DNA from: Basidiobolus ranarum
Lineage: Eukaryota; Basidiobolomycota; Basidiobolomycetes; Basidiobolales
Reading direction: 5' to 3'
Length of the DNA: 40,492 nt
Assembly (NCBI GenBank): GCA_040143965.1
Contig: JASJQH010006913.1
Location: 1-40,492, forward strand
The translations under genes were made by a program, and so were the position numbers. Shown in pieces: positions 23,801 to 35,717 of this stretch. The notes below the pieces were generated by a model, which made no database searches, was not told the DNA's origin, and was given only the letters and a program-made list of their open reading frames with translations. How positions within the stretch are numbered: the first letter of the stretch is position 1; every line of letters starts with the position of its first letter.

Positions 23801-26800
23801 TGCTGAAGTCATGAATTTGACAATTCCAGAGGTTTGTCTGATAATGAGTCCAGTGTTCTCCATAGAGCTCCCTATATTATCGTATTGTGCCAAGACCAAA
23901 TCACGCTTCTTCAATATCTCTTTTTTCATCTGCACAAGGCCAGGGTGTAGAGAATTTTGCAGCAGATCAACCGCAGGAGCAACCGATTGAGAATGTGGAA
24001 GTAGTTGCTTTTCCTTAATTTGTGTAAGCTGCTCTTCTAAAGCATTATATCTCGGTAGGAGCTGTGTAATATCACCAATCTCAGAGTTCCATTTGGCATT
24101 AGACCTCAACTCTTTTACTTCGGTGTTCTTAAGGGCTAGTTGCTCGCTAAGAGTCGTCAGATCAATTTGTAACGGAAGAACATCGAGTAAAGTATTTAGC
24201 AGTTCAAGAGAACTGTTCATGCTCCTTTTAAGGTCAGAAATGTCAGTTTGAATGGTCTCATAATCAGATGCTATCTTATCCAAATCTTGCGGCTTTTCTT
24301 CATCTGGCAAAGAATCCAAGCAATCTTTAGCACGGGTTAGCAAAGCCAACTCATTCTTTTCAAACTCTTCCAAATTCAAAATATTCTGCGATATGCTCTG
24401 TAGGTGAGAGTCAACATCGGATTTGCTTTTGAACTCTTCAATTTTGGAGGGAACCAACTGAGTCTCTTGCTTAAACTCCGCAATTCGCGCTTTCACAGTT
24501 TCAGCTTGCTCCCACCATGCTTTAGAATTACTTTCTTTCTGAGATTCGATCAGACTGCCTCTAGTTGACTCGTAGATATTTTCAAGCTCAGTCAATCTTT
24601 TAACATAAATTTCATCTTCAGAATCAAAGAGCTCTTCGTATTTCAAGCTTAAATCGTCAATTTCACTCTTAAACCAATCTAATTGAGCTTCAGTTTCGCT
24701 TTTGAACACTTCTTCATCCGCAATCTTCGTGGCAAGTAGGTTCCTATCCCTCATCTTTACTTCAAGCTCGTTGGCACATTTTGCAAATTCGAATCCTCGA
24801 GATATAAGTCTGACCTCTCGTTTTCTCCTTTCTAAACTCTCCTGAACTTCAATCCATGAGCCTAAAAGCACCTGATGAATGTTTTCAATAATGCCACGAA
24901 TTCCAGGGCTGCTTTCACCAAGTCGCTCAGTAGTCTGCGCTTCAAATGGTTCCCAAGTGGTTTTTTCGAAGTCAATAATTTCTTTATCAAATCTATCGAT
25001 TTCTTCAAGTAAACTATCATGCTGCTCCGATGTGCAAGAAAGGCCATGAATTGGAATGCGAGATGACAGTGTTGAACGCAAGTTCTCCAAGACACTTTCA
25101 ATATCTTTTGCTGTGTCTTGCCAACGTGTTGGTGTTCTCTTCTGGCTTAGCTCCTGCCATTTCTCCTCATAGAGTTTTTCATTTTCTTCCAAAAATGACT
25201 TCAACTCGGCATGGCGTTCTTGGGTGAGTTGGATGCCAGCCGCCTTTGAATAAAGCAAAGACATGTCGTCGAACTTTTTGCGCAATAGACGTAAACCATT
25301 ACCGGTCTGTATCATAATATGTTCAGCACTCTCCTCATCCCAACTATCAATTGACGATTTGATAGAGACTAGTTTGGTTCGGATCAGTTTCTCAATCTGA
25401 AGATATTTGAAGAGCTCATCGAATTTTTGAGTTTCATCAACTAATTTCTCCAACTTTTCGTGCCATTGCTGAGCCAAGCCTTGAGCTACACTTAGTAAAT
25501 GCGAGACTGCTGCTTTGGAGTTAGAATCCTCTGGTTCGGTGTTCTCTTCAGTTGTTGAAGCCGCTGGAGCGAGAGACAAGAGTTCGGATTCTCTGGCTTT
25601 TAAAGAGTTGGATGAATTCTTTAACAGTGATTTTTGCTCGGAAAGGACAGTTTTGTATTTTCCGAAATCACACACACAAGCTAAAATGGCTTCTTCAATC
25701 CCGGTGATCTTTTCGATACCCTCTGTGAACTTGGACGTTAAATCGGCATACCGTGCCTGAAAATCCTCAGCCGATTTCTCTTGTTTGAATCGGTCATTTT
25801 CCTCTTCTACAAGGACTTTAGTGTCGGATATGGAATTGAGCAATGCCTCTTTGGCGTCAACAAGGTACTTGGGAGAAGGATTAGGCATCTCATTACTAAT
25901 CATTATTGCCGAGTGTTCTAACTCTTCAATATCGTGATTGATACTCACTAATAGAGAGGACCGATCTTTCCTAGTTCCGCCAGATAGGCGTAAGTCGATT
26001 AGTTTATGCACATCGCTTTTAAGCTCTTCGATGGCTTTCTCAAAAACCCCAATCTCCTCCCTTTTATCAACGATGGTTTGAAGCTCTTTACACAATCGGC
26101 TTCGATTGGAGGCCTCATGAGAAAGATGTTCGTGTTTACTTGATACCTCGGAAAGTTTGTCTTGAAGAAGATCTTTGGAAGCTCCTGCAAGTAGATTGTC
26201 ATCAGCAATCATACTTTGGGCATCTGATTGAAAGCTTTGAACTTTGTCTGATAGTTTCGAGGCTGTGCTTTCAAAAGAGGCTAAAGAGGCCCAGTAATTC
26301 CCTAAAGAAAGCTGGTCCAATTCGATTTCAACGTCGGAAATAATTGGGAGTGAGTTCAAAGATGTTTGTATCTCTTTGAGGAGTTCCCCACTAACTGCAA
26401 TGGTTTCAGTTGCTAGCTCTTCTAATTTCTTCCGATTGCGTTCAAGGTCAAGTTCCTTGCGAGAGGACTCGACCATTTCACAATACTCGGCATCCTTTTG
26501 CTTTTTTGACATCACCTTGTAGTATTCAGACACATAGGTCATAATGGATTTTTCATCAGGCAAATCTACATTGACAATATCTTCAGCTTCCAGTAGAAAT
26601 GGAATTCCCATCTCTTCGTTGGCAACTAGAAAAGCGTCATTCAGTATGTTTTTCCACTCCTCTTTCCCTCTTTCAACTCGGGTCTGAACTACTTCAGGAT
26701 GGGCAATCAGTCTAGGATCGTGACGATTAATGAGAGCTGAAAAGGCCGCACCATTCTTCCAGGATCTATGGAAGTCCTTAATTATAGGTGCTAATTCACC

Positions 26801-27530
26801 AAATATAGACAATTGATTCTGTACCCATAACAAGAGTGATCCTTTGATATCTTTTTTGCTCACCAAGTCACTCCAAGAGGATTTTTTACTTAACGTAGCA
26901 GGAAGACTCAAGGTGCCACTTCTACTCTTCTAGAAATCCATTAGAAAAGTTAAACCGGTAAACAATAGAAATCTTCAAGATTAAAGATAGTTTCCATACT
27001 TTTTCATTATCACCAGGTAACTCACTAAAACTCATCTCAAGTGAGTTGACCAACTCTTCTTTATCAACTTGTTGAATTTGAAACTTCAAAATTAAAAGCC
27101 AAATAAGCCCGAGAGTGAGTTTAGTATTGCCGTCCACAATATCTTCACTACCAATGTTAGAAAGGGATTCTCCCAAGTTCTTTTCTAGAAAATGTAAAGC
27201 TTTCGTTACGTTGGACATGTAATGAATACGCATGGATAATTTTTCTGGTTTGGGAAGGGCTTGCTTAGAAAGAGTCTCCAATAGTTTAAGCAATAATTTT
27301 CCATCTCTAAGATCTAAGTCGATAGAAACGATCTGGTCTTCCTCGTCTATTAACTGTGAATTTATCCATTTGGTAAATGTTTTCTTCTGTATCTCTTCGT
27401 ACGTAAATGCAAGCTCTCGTATTTTTTCGTCATTATAGTCTGACTCGTTATACTCTGAGCCAGTAGAGGTAGACGAACGAGTAGGCGAGCGATAGGCGGA
27501 TAAACTTCTTCTAAGAGTGGTCCACGACAT
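20876..27530 (-). CDS. Spectraplakin-like protein: CH-CH, spectrin-like rod, GAS2 domain
   Basis: Exon 1 is 27530-27000 and exon 2 is 26929-20876, joined by a 70-nt phase-0 intron (GTATGG...CTAG), giving 2194 residues. CH1 spans about residues 40-155 (FTKWINSQL, LDLRDGKLLLKLLETL, LGLIWLLILKF). CH2 spans about 195-310 (SLLLWVQNQLS, FHRSWKNGAAFSALINRHDP, DEKSIMTYVSEYYK). Together they look like an actinin-type actin-binding domain. Residues about 320-1900 are a long helical rod with spectrin-like repeats. A Ser/Arg-rich basic linker precedes the GAS2 domain at about 2073-2139 (CPLRITITKAN, YWIGEVDPKLCYCRI, VMVRVGGGW). I see no EF-hand pair before GAS2, which animal spectraplakins have. The layout suggests an actin-microtubule cross-linker. 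The start is the ATG before MSWTTLRRSLSAYRS. Confidence 0.94.
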
Positions 27531-28252
27531 GGAGAAACACCCTTACGTTTCAATATAGAAGAATTATTGGTGTTTTTCCAACGTCTTTACCTTTAAACGG
27601 GAACGGATATAACAGCAACAGTATGCTTTTCTAACAGTGAAAGATAGGAATAGAAATAGAAAATATTAAGGAATCCTCCTTTTTTCGAACTTCACCTCAA
27701 CAGTATGCAATATCTGTTTCTAGGTCAACTGTTGTTTGTAGGCAGACACCAATCTCGAAGTCAGTTAACCTCTATCCAATAGGTGGGTGAGTGATGAATA
27801 TTAGTGAAGAAATTGCTTTACTAAACTAGTTGCATTACTATGCCATTTTAAGAATCAGTAGGAATCAGTAATTGAATTGAGCTTTATTACACACGGATCT
27901 ATCCAGATTCTTTGAGATGTTCATCCAAAGCCACCATTTGCAAATTCTTAGATCTCTCCTGCTTGCCCCTTTTTGCCCCCTTTCATGTTTACTTAGTTAG
28001 AATAGCTCCTGTCTAACGATTGGATCTCCGCCATAGTAATCATTTGCCTCTGTTGCTTGGATCCTATAAGGTTAGGATTTTCATTTCAAGCTTTGACAAC
28101 GATCTATTCCAGAATACTGCCGGTGAATGTTTCATAACTGAGAAAAAAATAACAACTACAACGGATTATTTTCTTCCTACTTATGCTGGAACAAAACAGC
28201 TATCAAGTTTACGCTACTTTTTGATCCCCATATTCTTCATACTTGTACAATT
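27531..28252. promoter_or_regulatory. Divergent promoter region (spectraplakin-like / PUS7)
   Basis: This 722-nt spacer separates divergently transcribed genes and must hold both promoters. I see no consensus TATA box close to either start. An open frame at 28020-28256 has no gene-like composition and is ignored. Confidence 0.5.
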
Positions 28253-30210
28253 ATGAGCTCTCCTCCTTCAAAACGTATCAAGATTGAAGCAGAGCCAGAG
28301 CAAACTTCTACAGATGGAGTCAATAACCAAGCGACCCCTGTTACGACTTGGGGCGAAAAGTCAGTTGGAATCTCCGAATACGTGAACGCCTCCATTCCAG
28401 GGTTTTCTGCCATTATAAAGCAACGTTATTCAGATTTTCTAGTAAATGAGATAGACCTCGAAGGAAAAGTATTACACTTGAATGATTTTTCTTTACCTAC
28501 GAGTACCCCGTTAGAACCTCCTAAGGAAGAGGTTCCATTATTATCTCTAGAAGAGAGTATCTCCAACTTATCCGATATATTAGGAGATGCCAATGCTCCA
28601 CAAGAGATTCAGAAACTTCTTGAAACAAAAGGTACAGAGCCTCCGTTTGTTTTAATCGACGTTATTGATGATAAAGAGAAAAGAACCGAGATTCACCGTT
28701 TCTTTAGAAACGCGTTTGATCGTAAACTCATCACTGAAGCTTCAGAGGGTCGTATTAAGGTTAGATATGTCGCAGAAGGCATTGATAAAAGAGATAAGAA
28801 GTTCCAACGTAAGAGAAACGATTGGAATATTTCCGAGGGAGATTTTTGTCGATTCATACTTCACAAGGAAAATAAAGACACCATGGAGGCAGTAAATATG
28901 CTCTCCAAGATCATGAAGATGAGCTCGAAGATTTTCTCTTACGCTGGAACTAAAGATAAACGTGGAGTAACCGTACAATGGGTGACTGGCTATCATGTCA
29001 AAGCAGAGAGATTAGCTGGCTTAAATAAACGCCTTAGAGGTATGCAACTTGGAAACTTTGGTTACTGCAAAGAAAAACTGGACCTTGGCGATCTAAAAGG
29101 TAACCATTTTTCTATCGTCTTGCGAGATGTCGTCGTCGAATCCGAGGAGATTATAGATAAAGCGGTAACCACGATCAAAGATCAAGGTTTTATTAATTAC
29201 TTTGGTATGCAGAGATTTGGTTCTAGTGGAGCACCTACTCATACCATAGGTAAAGCCTTATTGCTTGGTCAATGGGAGCAAGCAGTTAATCTTATTCTTA
29301 TGCCTCGTGAAGGAGAGAAGGGAGATATAGCTGAAGCTCGCAAAGAATGGGCACAAAACCAAGATGCTAAAAAAGCACTGGAAATATTCCCTAGAAAGTG
29401 TGTTGCCGAGACTCACGTTCTTTCAACATTTGCTAAAAGTGGACAGAATCGGGATTTCCTAGGGGCTATCAAGATGATTCCTCGTAACCTCAGAATGATG
29501 TATGTACACGCTTATCAGTCCTATGTTTGGAATCACATGGTTTCCCAGAGAATTCAACGCTTCGGATGTGACAAACCCGTCGTTGGAGATCTCGTTGTGG
29601 TTAATGATTCTGAGCTAAAAGAAATCGAGGAAATTGACGCTGATGAAAACATGGAAGATGAAGTCAGTCGCACTGTATCCGTCAAAGTACTATCTGCCGA
29701 CGATCTTTCCCAGTATACTATCTATGATGTTGTTCTTCCTATGCCAGGATTTGATGTTCAGTATCCTGAACACGAAATCGGTATTAAGTATCACGAACTG
29801 ATGACTCAAGATGGACTTGACCCTAAAGACATGCGTAGAAATGTCAAGTAAGTGAGATTTAGAACTTTGTACCTCCGAGAAGCCTCACTAACACTTCATT
29901 TTTTGCTATTAGAGAGTTCTCACTTCCTGGGTCTTACCGAAAATTCATGTCAAAGCCTGAAAACGTCACTTGGAAAACAATGAGATATACTGACCCCGAA
30001 GCCACACTCTCCCAGTCTGACTTAGATGTCCTAGCTGGTGTACCTGAGCCAACAGGTGAACCTGATGGTGAACGTTTAGCACTTCGTGTTTCATTCTCCT
30101 TGAATTCTAGTCAATATGCTACGATGGCCCTCCGTGAGATTCTTAAGACCGAGACTACCGGTAGCTTCCATTTAGCCTTAAGTCAAAAGAACAGCCAAGC
30201 CGTGCAGTAA
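28253..30210 (+). CDS. PUS7: Multisubstrate pseudouridine synthase PUS7 (TruD family)
   Basis: Exons 28253-29847 and 29913-30210, with a 65-nt phase-2 intron (GTAAGT...CTATTAG, CTAAC branch-like site), give 630 residues. The TruD signature FSYAGTKDKRGVTVQ contains the catalytic aspartate, D235. Other family blocks are INYFGMQRFGSSGAPTHTIG, MYVHAYQSYVWNHMVS, VVLPMPGFDVQYPEHEIG and, across the splice, NVKEFSLPGSYRKFM. The enzyme converts uridine to pseudouridine in tRNA (position 13, pre-tRNA-Tyr 35), U2 snRNA and mRNA; this is known from the yeast enzyme. The length is close to yeast Pus7 (676). The first about 70 residues are disordered and poorly conserved. No defect is seen. Confidence 0.96.
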
Positions 30211-30626
30211 GAAGTTTCGCTAGAATGTTACACATAGAATGAGCATAGATGCTTGTATATATCATATTCTTGGATTTGTTGGGAATTTATTGTTGATATA
30301 TTGTCTAGGTGATCCTATTATTTTGATTTACTCTCTTCTACTCTTTTTTACCATTAAATATATGCTGGTATGGCTGACATTGACAATTGTCCTATCATTA
30401 TTCTCAAGAAGAAATCTCCGAACTTACAGTTGCATTTACCCCCATGCCAAAGCTATAATGCAAAAGCTATAAAAAGCCACTGATTTGGTTTTGTCTAGAT
30501 AACAGGCATCATTAAAGCACCATTAAACCCCGCCTTCTAAAACCACGCTTCTCGGTCTATTTGTAACCTTTCACTAGAGAAGTGAATCATCGATTTAACC
30601 TAACCTATACTCTTGTAACACCTAAC
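30211..30626. promoter_or_regulatory. Spacer upstream of the secreted-protein gene
   Basis: These 416 nt are the 3' flank of PUS7 and the probable promoter of the next gene. TATAAAAAG at 30468-30476 is a candidate TATA box about 150 nt before the preferred ATG. A hydrophobic 77-codon frame at 30239-30472 starts 29 nt after the PUS7 stop and is probably chance AT-rich sequence. Confidence 0.4.
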
Positions 30627-31280
30627 ATGCGCACCATCTTTGTACTTGCTATTACCGCGTTTACTGTAATTCTTTCTGAATCCAGTGAATCGAATAATGA
30701 AGGAAAAAAGGGGGTGATAGATGCTGACAATCTTGGTAGTCTGGGTATTCTAAAATCAATACCAATACTCGGTGATTCTGGCCGGAAGCTTGACTCGATT
30801 TTAGACTCGGATTTAACCCTCGATCTTTTCGGTAAGCCAGCCCCTAATGATAAGAGGAAGCCAGATGCTACAAAGGAGTATATTGAGTCAACTGATGACG
30901 TAGACGTAGATAACGATGGAGTTGGAGATACAGATGTAGTTGAAGATTATGGCTATTACCGGAGACGGCCATCAGCATATGAGTCAAAACCTAGGTATGG
31001 CGGCACCGGCAGAAGAAAATATAGAAATAAATCTGGCGAAAGTAATGAAGGTTCCAATATAGCAAGTAATGAAATCGAAGGAGGTGCCAAGAAAAACAAT
31101 AAAAAGAAATGGACCACTACTTGGACGACAACATATCCTACTAAATACACCACCTATTCCACGACATATAGAACTGCCCGGACATCAACCGCATCCTCAC
31201 AGCCAACATCTATCCCGTCTAATGGTGATCCTTATGAAAAGCCATCAGCTGCCAATTGCTTACTTGGAATATGTTTATAG
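30627..31280 (+). CDS. Small secreted low-complexity protein
   Basis: I prefer the second in-frame ATG at 30627 over 30582, because MRTIFVLAITAFTVILSESSES is then a clean N-terminal signal peptide; the product is 217 residues. After it come an acidic Asp/Val-rich region (DDVDVDNDGVGDTDVVED), an Arg/Tyr-rich part with dibasic sites (YYRRRPS, GRRKYRNK, KKNNKKK) that a Kex2-like protease could cut, and a Thr/Tyr/Trp-rich repeat of the form TTTWTTTYPTKYTTYSTTYR. Only two cysteines are present, near the C-terminus (NCLLGIC). No family is recognised. A cell-wall or secreted role is inferred from the signal and composition. It is convergent with the HMT1-like gene. Confidence 0.75.
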   Translation: MRTIFVLAITAFTVILSESSESNNEGKKGVIDADNLGSLGILKSIPILGDSGRKLDSILDSDLTLDLFGKPAPNDKRKPDATKEYIESTDDVDVDNDGVGDTDVVEDYGYYRRRPSAYESKPRYGGTGRRKYRNKSGESNEGSNIASNEIEGGAKKNNKKKWTTTWTTTYPTKYTTYSTTYRTARTSTASSQPTSIPSNGDPYEKPSAANCLLGICL

Positions 31281-31755
31281 GGCCCATGATATTGAAATAT
31301 AACTGTGAATTATCCAATGTAAATAGTCTTGTTTCTACAGGCATTGATTTTAGAGTTGACTAATGAAGAAATATGGCATTTTTACTCTATGATTTCTTAT
31401 CCTCAATAGATATTTGTGAGTAAAAGCTTCCAACAATTCAGGTCAAATATAGCATCTTCCTAGTATTTAGACTATATCATAATACTGCTGATTCATATCT
31501 CTTCCAAGTAATCTCGCAAAACAGTCCATGTATCTATAGCGAATGACTGATAAAAAGTTACTGCTACTATCCAACATTTGCAAGTATTTGAGATGAATTG
31601 GAAGAAATATGTAATTAACTACATATCATTCTTATATATTATCTTATCTCTTCGCTCTAATTGCCCTTTGTTAATGGTTATGTGGTTATATAAAATGGTC
31701 ATAATATTTCAACCTTTACAACTAGGGTGATGTTTATTGTTCTAAAAATGCTTCT
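31281..31755. other. Convergent intergenic region
   Basis: This 475-nt AT-rich sequence separates the 3' ends of the secreted-protein gene and the ABC transporter gene. No feature is recognised. Confidence 0.6.
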
Positions 31756-34700
31756 TCATTTCTTCTTGTTTGATGACTTTTTCTTTCGGAGACTTGCTCT
31801 TTTGGAAGCAGATAGGGGGGTCTTCTGCGATTTAGGCACAGATGTTTGATCCTTGGTATTGACAGACGAAGTACTCTCTGATTCTGCTGACGGTTCCACA
31901 ATAACTTGTATAACTTCCGATTCTTGTTGTCGATTGCCAGCTCTTCTTTTTGTGGATGTTGGCTGGGGGTTGATCGGTTTTTTGCCATTTACATCATCGA
32001 GGATAATCGAGTTCTGCACTAACATCTGCTTGGGGTCCCGGGATGCCTTAGTTGTCTTCCTAGATTTCCCGTGCGAATCATCACCCGAAGATACTACATC
32101 TTCAGCTGTAGAGGTGTCACTATTGTGTTCACGAATATGTCGCTGCCACATTTCATAATAGACACCTTGACCATTGTTCTGAATTGCGTGCTCCAACAGC
32201 TCTTCATGGGTACCTTGCTCCACGATCTGACCGTCACTCACACATAGGATCAAGTCAGCACTAACTATGGTGCTTAATCGATGAGCAATCACAAGTGTTG
32301 TTCTGTTTTCAGTCATTTTGGCCAATGCATCCTGAATTTGACTCTCAGTAGTGTTGTCCAGTGCTGAAGTAGCCTCATCTAAAAAGACGATCGGAGGGTT
32401 CTTGAGTATTGTTCTGGCTATAGCAACACGCTGTTTCTCACCTCCAGAGAGACGTAAACCACGTTCACCCACTTTGGTATCATATTGGTCAGGGAAGTCA
32501 AGAATCTTATCATGAATCATGGCTGCCTTAGCTGCTTCTTCAATCTCTTCTCTACCCGCTGTAATCTTTCCGTAACCGATATTGTACAATATTGTTTCAT
32601 TGAACAACACTGTATCTTGAGGAACAACTCCAATTTGTTGTCGCAGACTATTCTGGGTAACTGAAGCAATATCCTGACCATCGATCAAGATTCTTCCTGA
32701 GGAGACATCATAGAATCGGAAGAGTAATCGCAGGATGGTGGATTTACCGCTACCGGAGGGTCCCACAAAAGCCACAGTCTTACCACGAGGTACTTTGAAA
32801 GACACGTTCTTGAGAGCCACTTGACGATCATCATAAGAAAAGGAAACATTCTGGAATTCGATTTCTCCAGAGACAACCTTCAAAGCCTGGGCATTAGGTG
32901 CATCTAAAATTTTCTGATCCTGGTCCATCAACATCATCATTTTTTCCATATCAATGAAATTATTTTGTAGCATTCTGTAGTAAGTTCCCATGAAGTTGAG
33001 AGGTCCATAGAGTTGATTGAGATATACCAAAAACATGATGAAGTCTGCGGCAACTCGTTTTCCTAGCGTAACTTCATACGCACAAAGTAAACTGCCTCCT
33101 AAAAGACCAAGATTGATGATGAGATTCTGCATCATGTTCAAGTATTGCAGTGAAGTTTGAGTCTTGTAATCGGCTATCATGTAGGTATTGATGGCATTCG
33201 TGTATCGATCGACTTCATATGATTCTGCTGAATAGTACTTGACCGTCTCAAAGTTGAGGAGAGAGTCGACAGCTTTGGTGCGAGCATCATTGTTGGCATT
33301 GATCATTTCACGACGAAGAGCGGTACGCCATCTAGTGATTTGAATAGTGACGACCATGTAAAGGAAGATGGTGGTAAAGACAATCGCGGCATATGTCCAG
33401 TTCCAGAAGTAAAGGAAATATCCAATTGCAATCATAGTATCTGCTAACACAGGAATGAACGTGAACAAAAATGTACCCAGGATAGAGGCAATAGCACCGG
33501 TGCCTCGGTCGATTACACTAAGTACCTCTCCTGTTTTACGGTTCAAATGATAATGAAGGGAGAGATTCTGGACGTGCTCAAAGACATTGACCGTGAGGGC
33601 TTTGGTAGTGTACTGTTCTACTGGGATCCAGCTCCATTTTTGCATGACAGAGACAAGACCGTTACTACCTTGGAGGTATCGGAGAAAGGCAAAGAGTAGA
33701 ATAATGATCACATCAAGGCGAGGAGGTTGACCATCATCTCCGCTCAAAGAACGTACCACAGCGGCAGTTTGATAAGGAACCAAGAAATTAATAGCACGAC
33801 CAAGGATCAAGAGTATAGACGAAATGGTAATCAAAAATTTGAGGTATAACTGATCTTTAGGCCAGATGAACGGGATAATTTTCTTGATTTTGAGGCCAAA
33901 ATCTTTGAATGGATCGCCTTGAAGATCGATCTTTTTCTTATCTGGCTTGGGGGCCATTTCGGGATTTACTGAAGATGAAGGTCCTGCAGTGGCTGGGTCT
34001 GATCCGAAGGTGCCATAGGCAGAAGGATCTGCCGCGGAATCCCGAGCACTTGATATGCCTGCTTCCAAATCACTCTCAGTTGGATCCCTGCGTAGCTGGG
34101 CAATAGACGTCAATGCCAAGAATAACAAGAGAATATATCTAGCTGCTGAGACTCCCAGCATGATCTTTGTATATATGTCTACATCTGCAAAAGTTAAGAG
34201 GAAATTGGAGCATTGTTAGATAGGATACGCATGAAACCAAAGAGCACAGCCATTCAGTTGCCAAACTTACCCGAATCAAAGGTCTGGTAAAGATGATAGG
34301 CAATCATGGACTCGCCCAAGAGTGCCAACCACCAAAATGCATAATTGGGCCAACCCCACTTGCCCCCTTGGCGAGTCTCGAATATCATCATACCCAAATT
34401 AGCCATGAATGCAATCCAAGATGAGATATTATACAAAATAATGATAGAGGAAGTCCAGACATGGTCCGCTAACGCGCGGATACATACAATGCCAAGACCA
34501 ACAAGAAAACTAATTTGAATAGCTTGGTTGAGGACTTGAATGGCAGTAGTCAGTTTGGTGCTCTTTGGGGTCCAAACCAATTCTCCTTGGGTTTCTTGTG
34601 ACAATAAAGGCCTGTAAGAATGTCGAGGCCTTAATACGAAAAAGTATCTATGATGATGGAGAAATTTTAGTTAAATCTGAAATATGATATGATCTATACA

Positions 34701-34859
34701 ACTAAATTTACAACTGCAGTAATATTCGACAAATATATATAAACTCATTCTCAATTACCGATAGATTCCCGCGAGGATGGTGAACGCCAACAATGTAAAG
34801 GGTACAGCGAGCTCGATGGCCTCATGTCTATGAGGACTTGTCTGTATTGCGTTCTCCAT
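31756..34859 (-). CDS. HMT1/ABCB6-type half ABC transporter
   Basis: Three exons, 34859-34759, 34647-34271 and 34184-31756, with introns of 111 and 86 nt, give 968 residues. The N-terminal extension has several membrane segments (VPFTLLAFTILAGIYR; ISFLVGLGIVCIRAL; YAFWWLALLGESMIAYHL), the extra TMD0 that separates HMT1/ABCB6 from mitochondrial Atm1. A six-helix ABC membrane domain follows, then one nucleotide-binding domain with Walker A GPSGSGKST near residue 636, signature LSGGEKQRVAIART near 740, Walker B FLDEATSALD and the switch histidine in VIAHRLST. All key residues are intact. Fission-yeast Hmt1 carries phytochelatin/glutathione conjugates into the vacuole; the substrate here is not deducible. 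The tail of about 130 residues after the NBD is Ser/Lys-rich and ends KKKSSNKKK. Confidence 0.93.
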
Positions 34860-35717
34860 AATGAAGGAACTAAAATGCTTGGAAACTATATCTGTATTTA
34901 CAGTCAAAAATTTTCGAGTTCAACAGATATGGAACGGTATATATTTCTAATATGAACAAAAAGAAGACTTTAAGAAAGGATAGAAATAAGCCCACACAAA
35001 AAAAATTGGTTGGCCATGGCCAACTTTGTTACTGTGCATTTTCTGAGTAACTACTGCGACCCATGCTTGTAAATAAAAGAGTGGAGTCCCAGTCTAGATC
35101 GAAATCACGTGCCACACTTGGGAAGTGGCGTAATATTTTTCCGTTTATACTCTCAACAACCGGCCAACTGTAAACAACTCTCTTCACTTCAACCAAAATA
35201 TACGAATGGCGATTATATTCAGTAAAGTTGGTTGTTTTTAGCAAAAAAGCCGAGTATTTTTCTGATGTCGTATTTCACTACAGCTAAGAGACGAGTACAG
35301 AAGTACATTTTTGTCGGCTCTGCCAAAAAAAACCTTATAGATGATTATGATTCTATTTAAATTCTCTCTGAAATTTCCAGCCACAACTGACATTTATATG
35401 TCATGAGAAAGTGATTATATTCTTCAGTTTGTACTTATAATTTGCTTCAAAGAAAAAGCAATAGTCATCAAGAAGCCACATTCTGTCACAACTATTTCAC
35501 CAAGGGGCAAGTATCTCAATTTTATGTGAACTGTAACAAGGATTGTGACATGTGTACTCTGTGCATTCCACAATAATATATTAATACTTAACAAACATTT
35601 GGTATCCGAATGACCTCACGGCCAACTAAAATGTTTATTTATGATGTATTATGTGATTAATGGTGAATATGGAGAAAGATACAATGTGTGCAAAATTTTA
35701 GGTTCTTAATACGATAA
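34860..35717. other. Spacer between ABC transporter start and permease 3' end
   Basis: This 858-nt region contains the ABC transporter promoter. A 71-codon minus-strand frame at 35029-35244 is fairly gene-like in composition (KRVVYSWPVVES, DFDLDWDSTLLF) but has no ATG. An overlapping short frame beginning MYFCTRLLAVVKYDIRK lies just upstream in another frame. They could be exons of a small gene, but I could not find a splice that joins them, so no gene is called. Confidence 0.35.

Noticed and set aside
30239-30472. 77-codon hydrophobic frame after PUS7
   Set aside because: It begins 29 nt past the PUS7 stop in AT-rich sequence; Leu/Ile-rich frames are expected by chance there, and it is probably 3' UTR.
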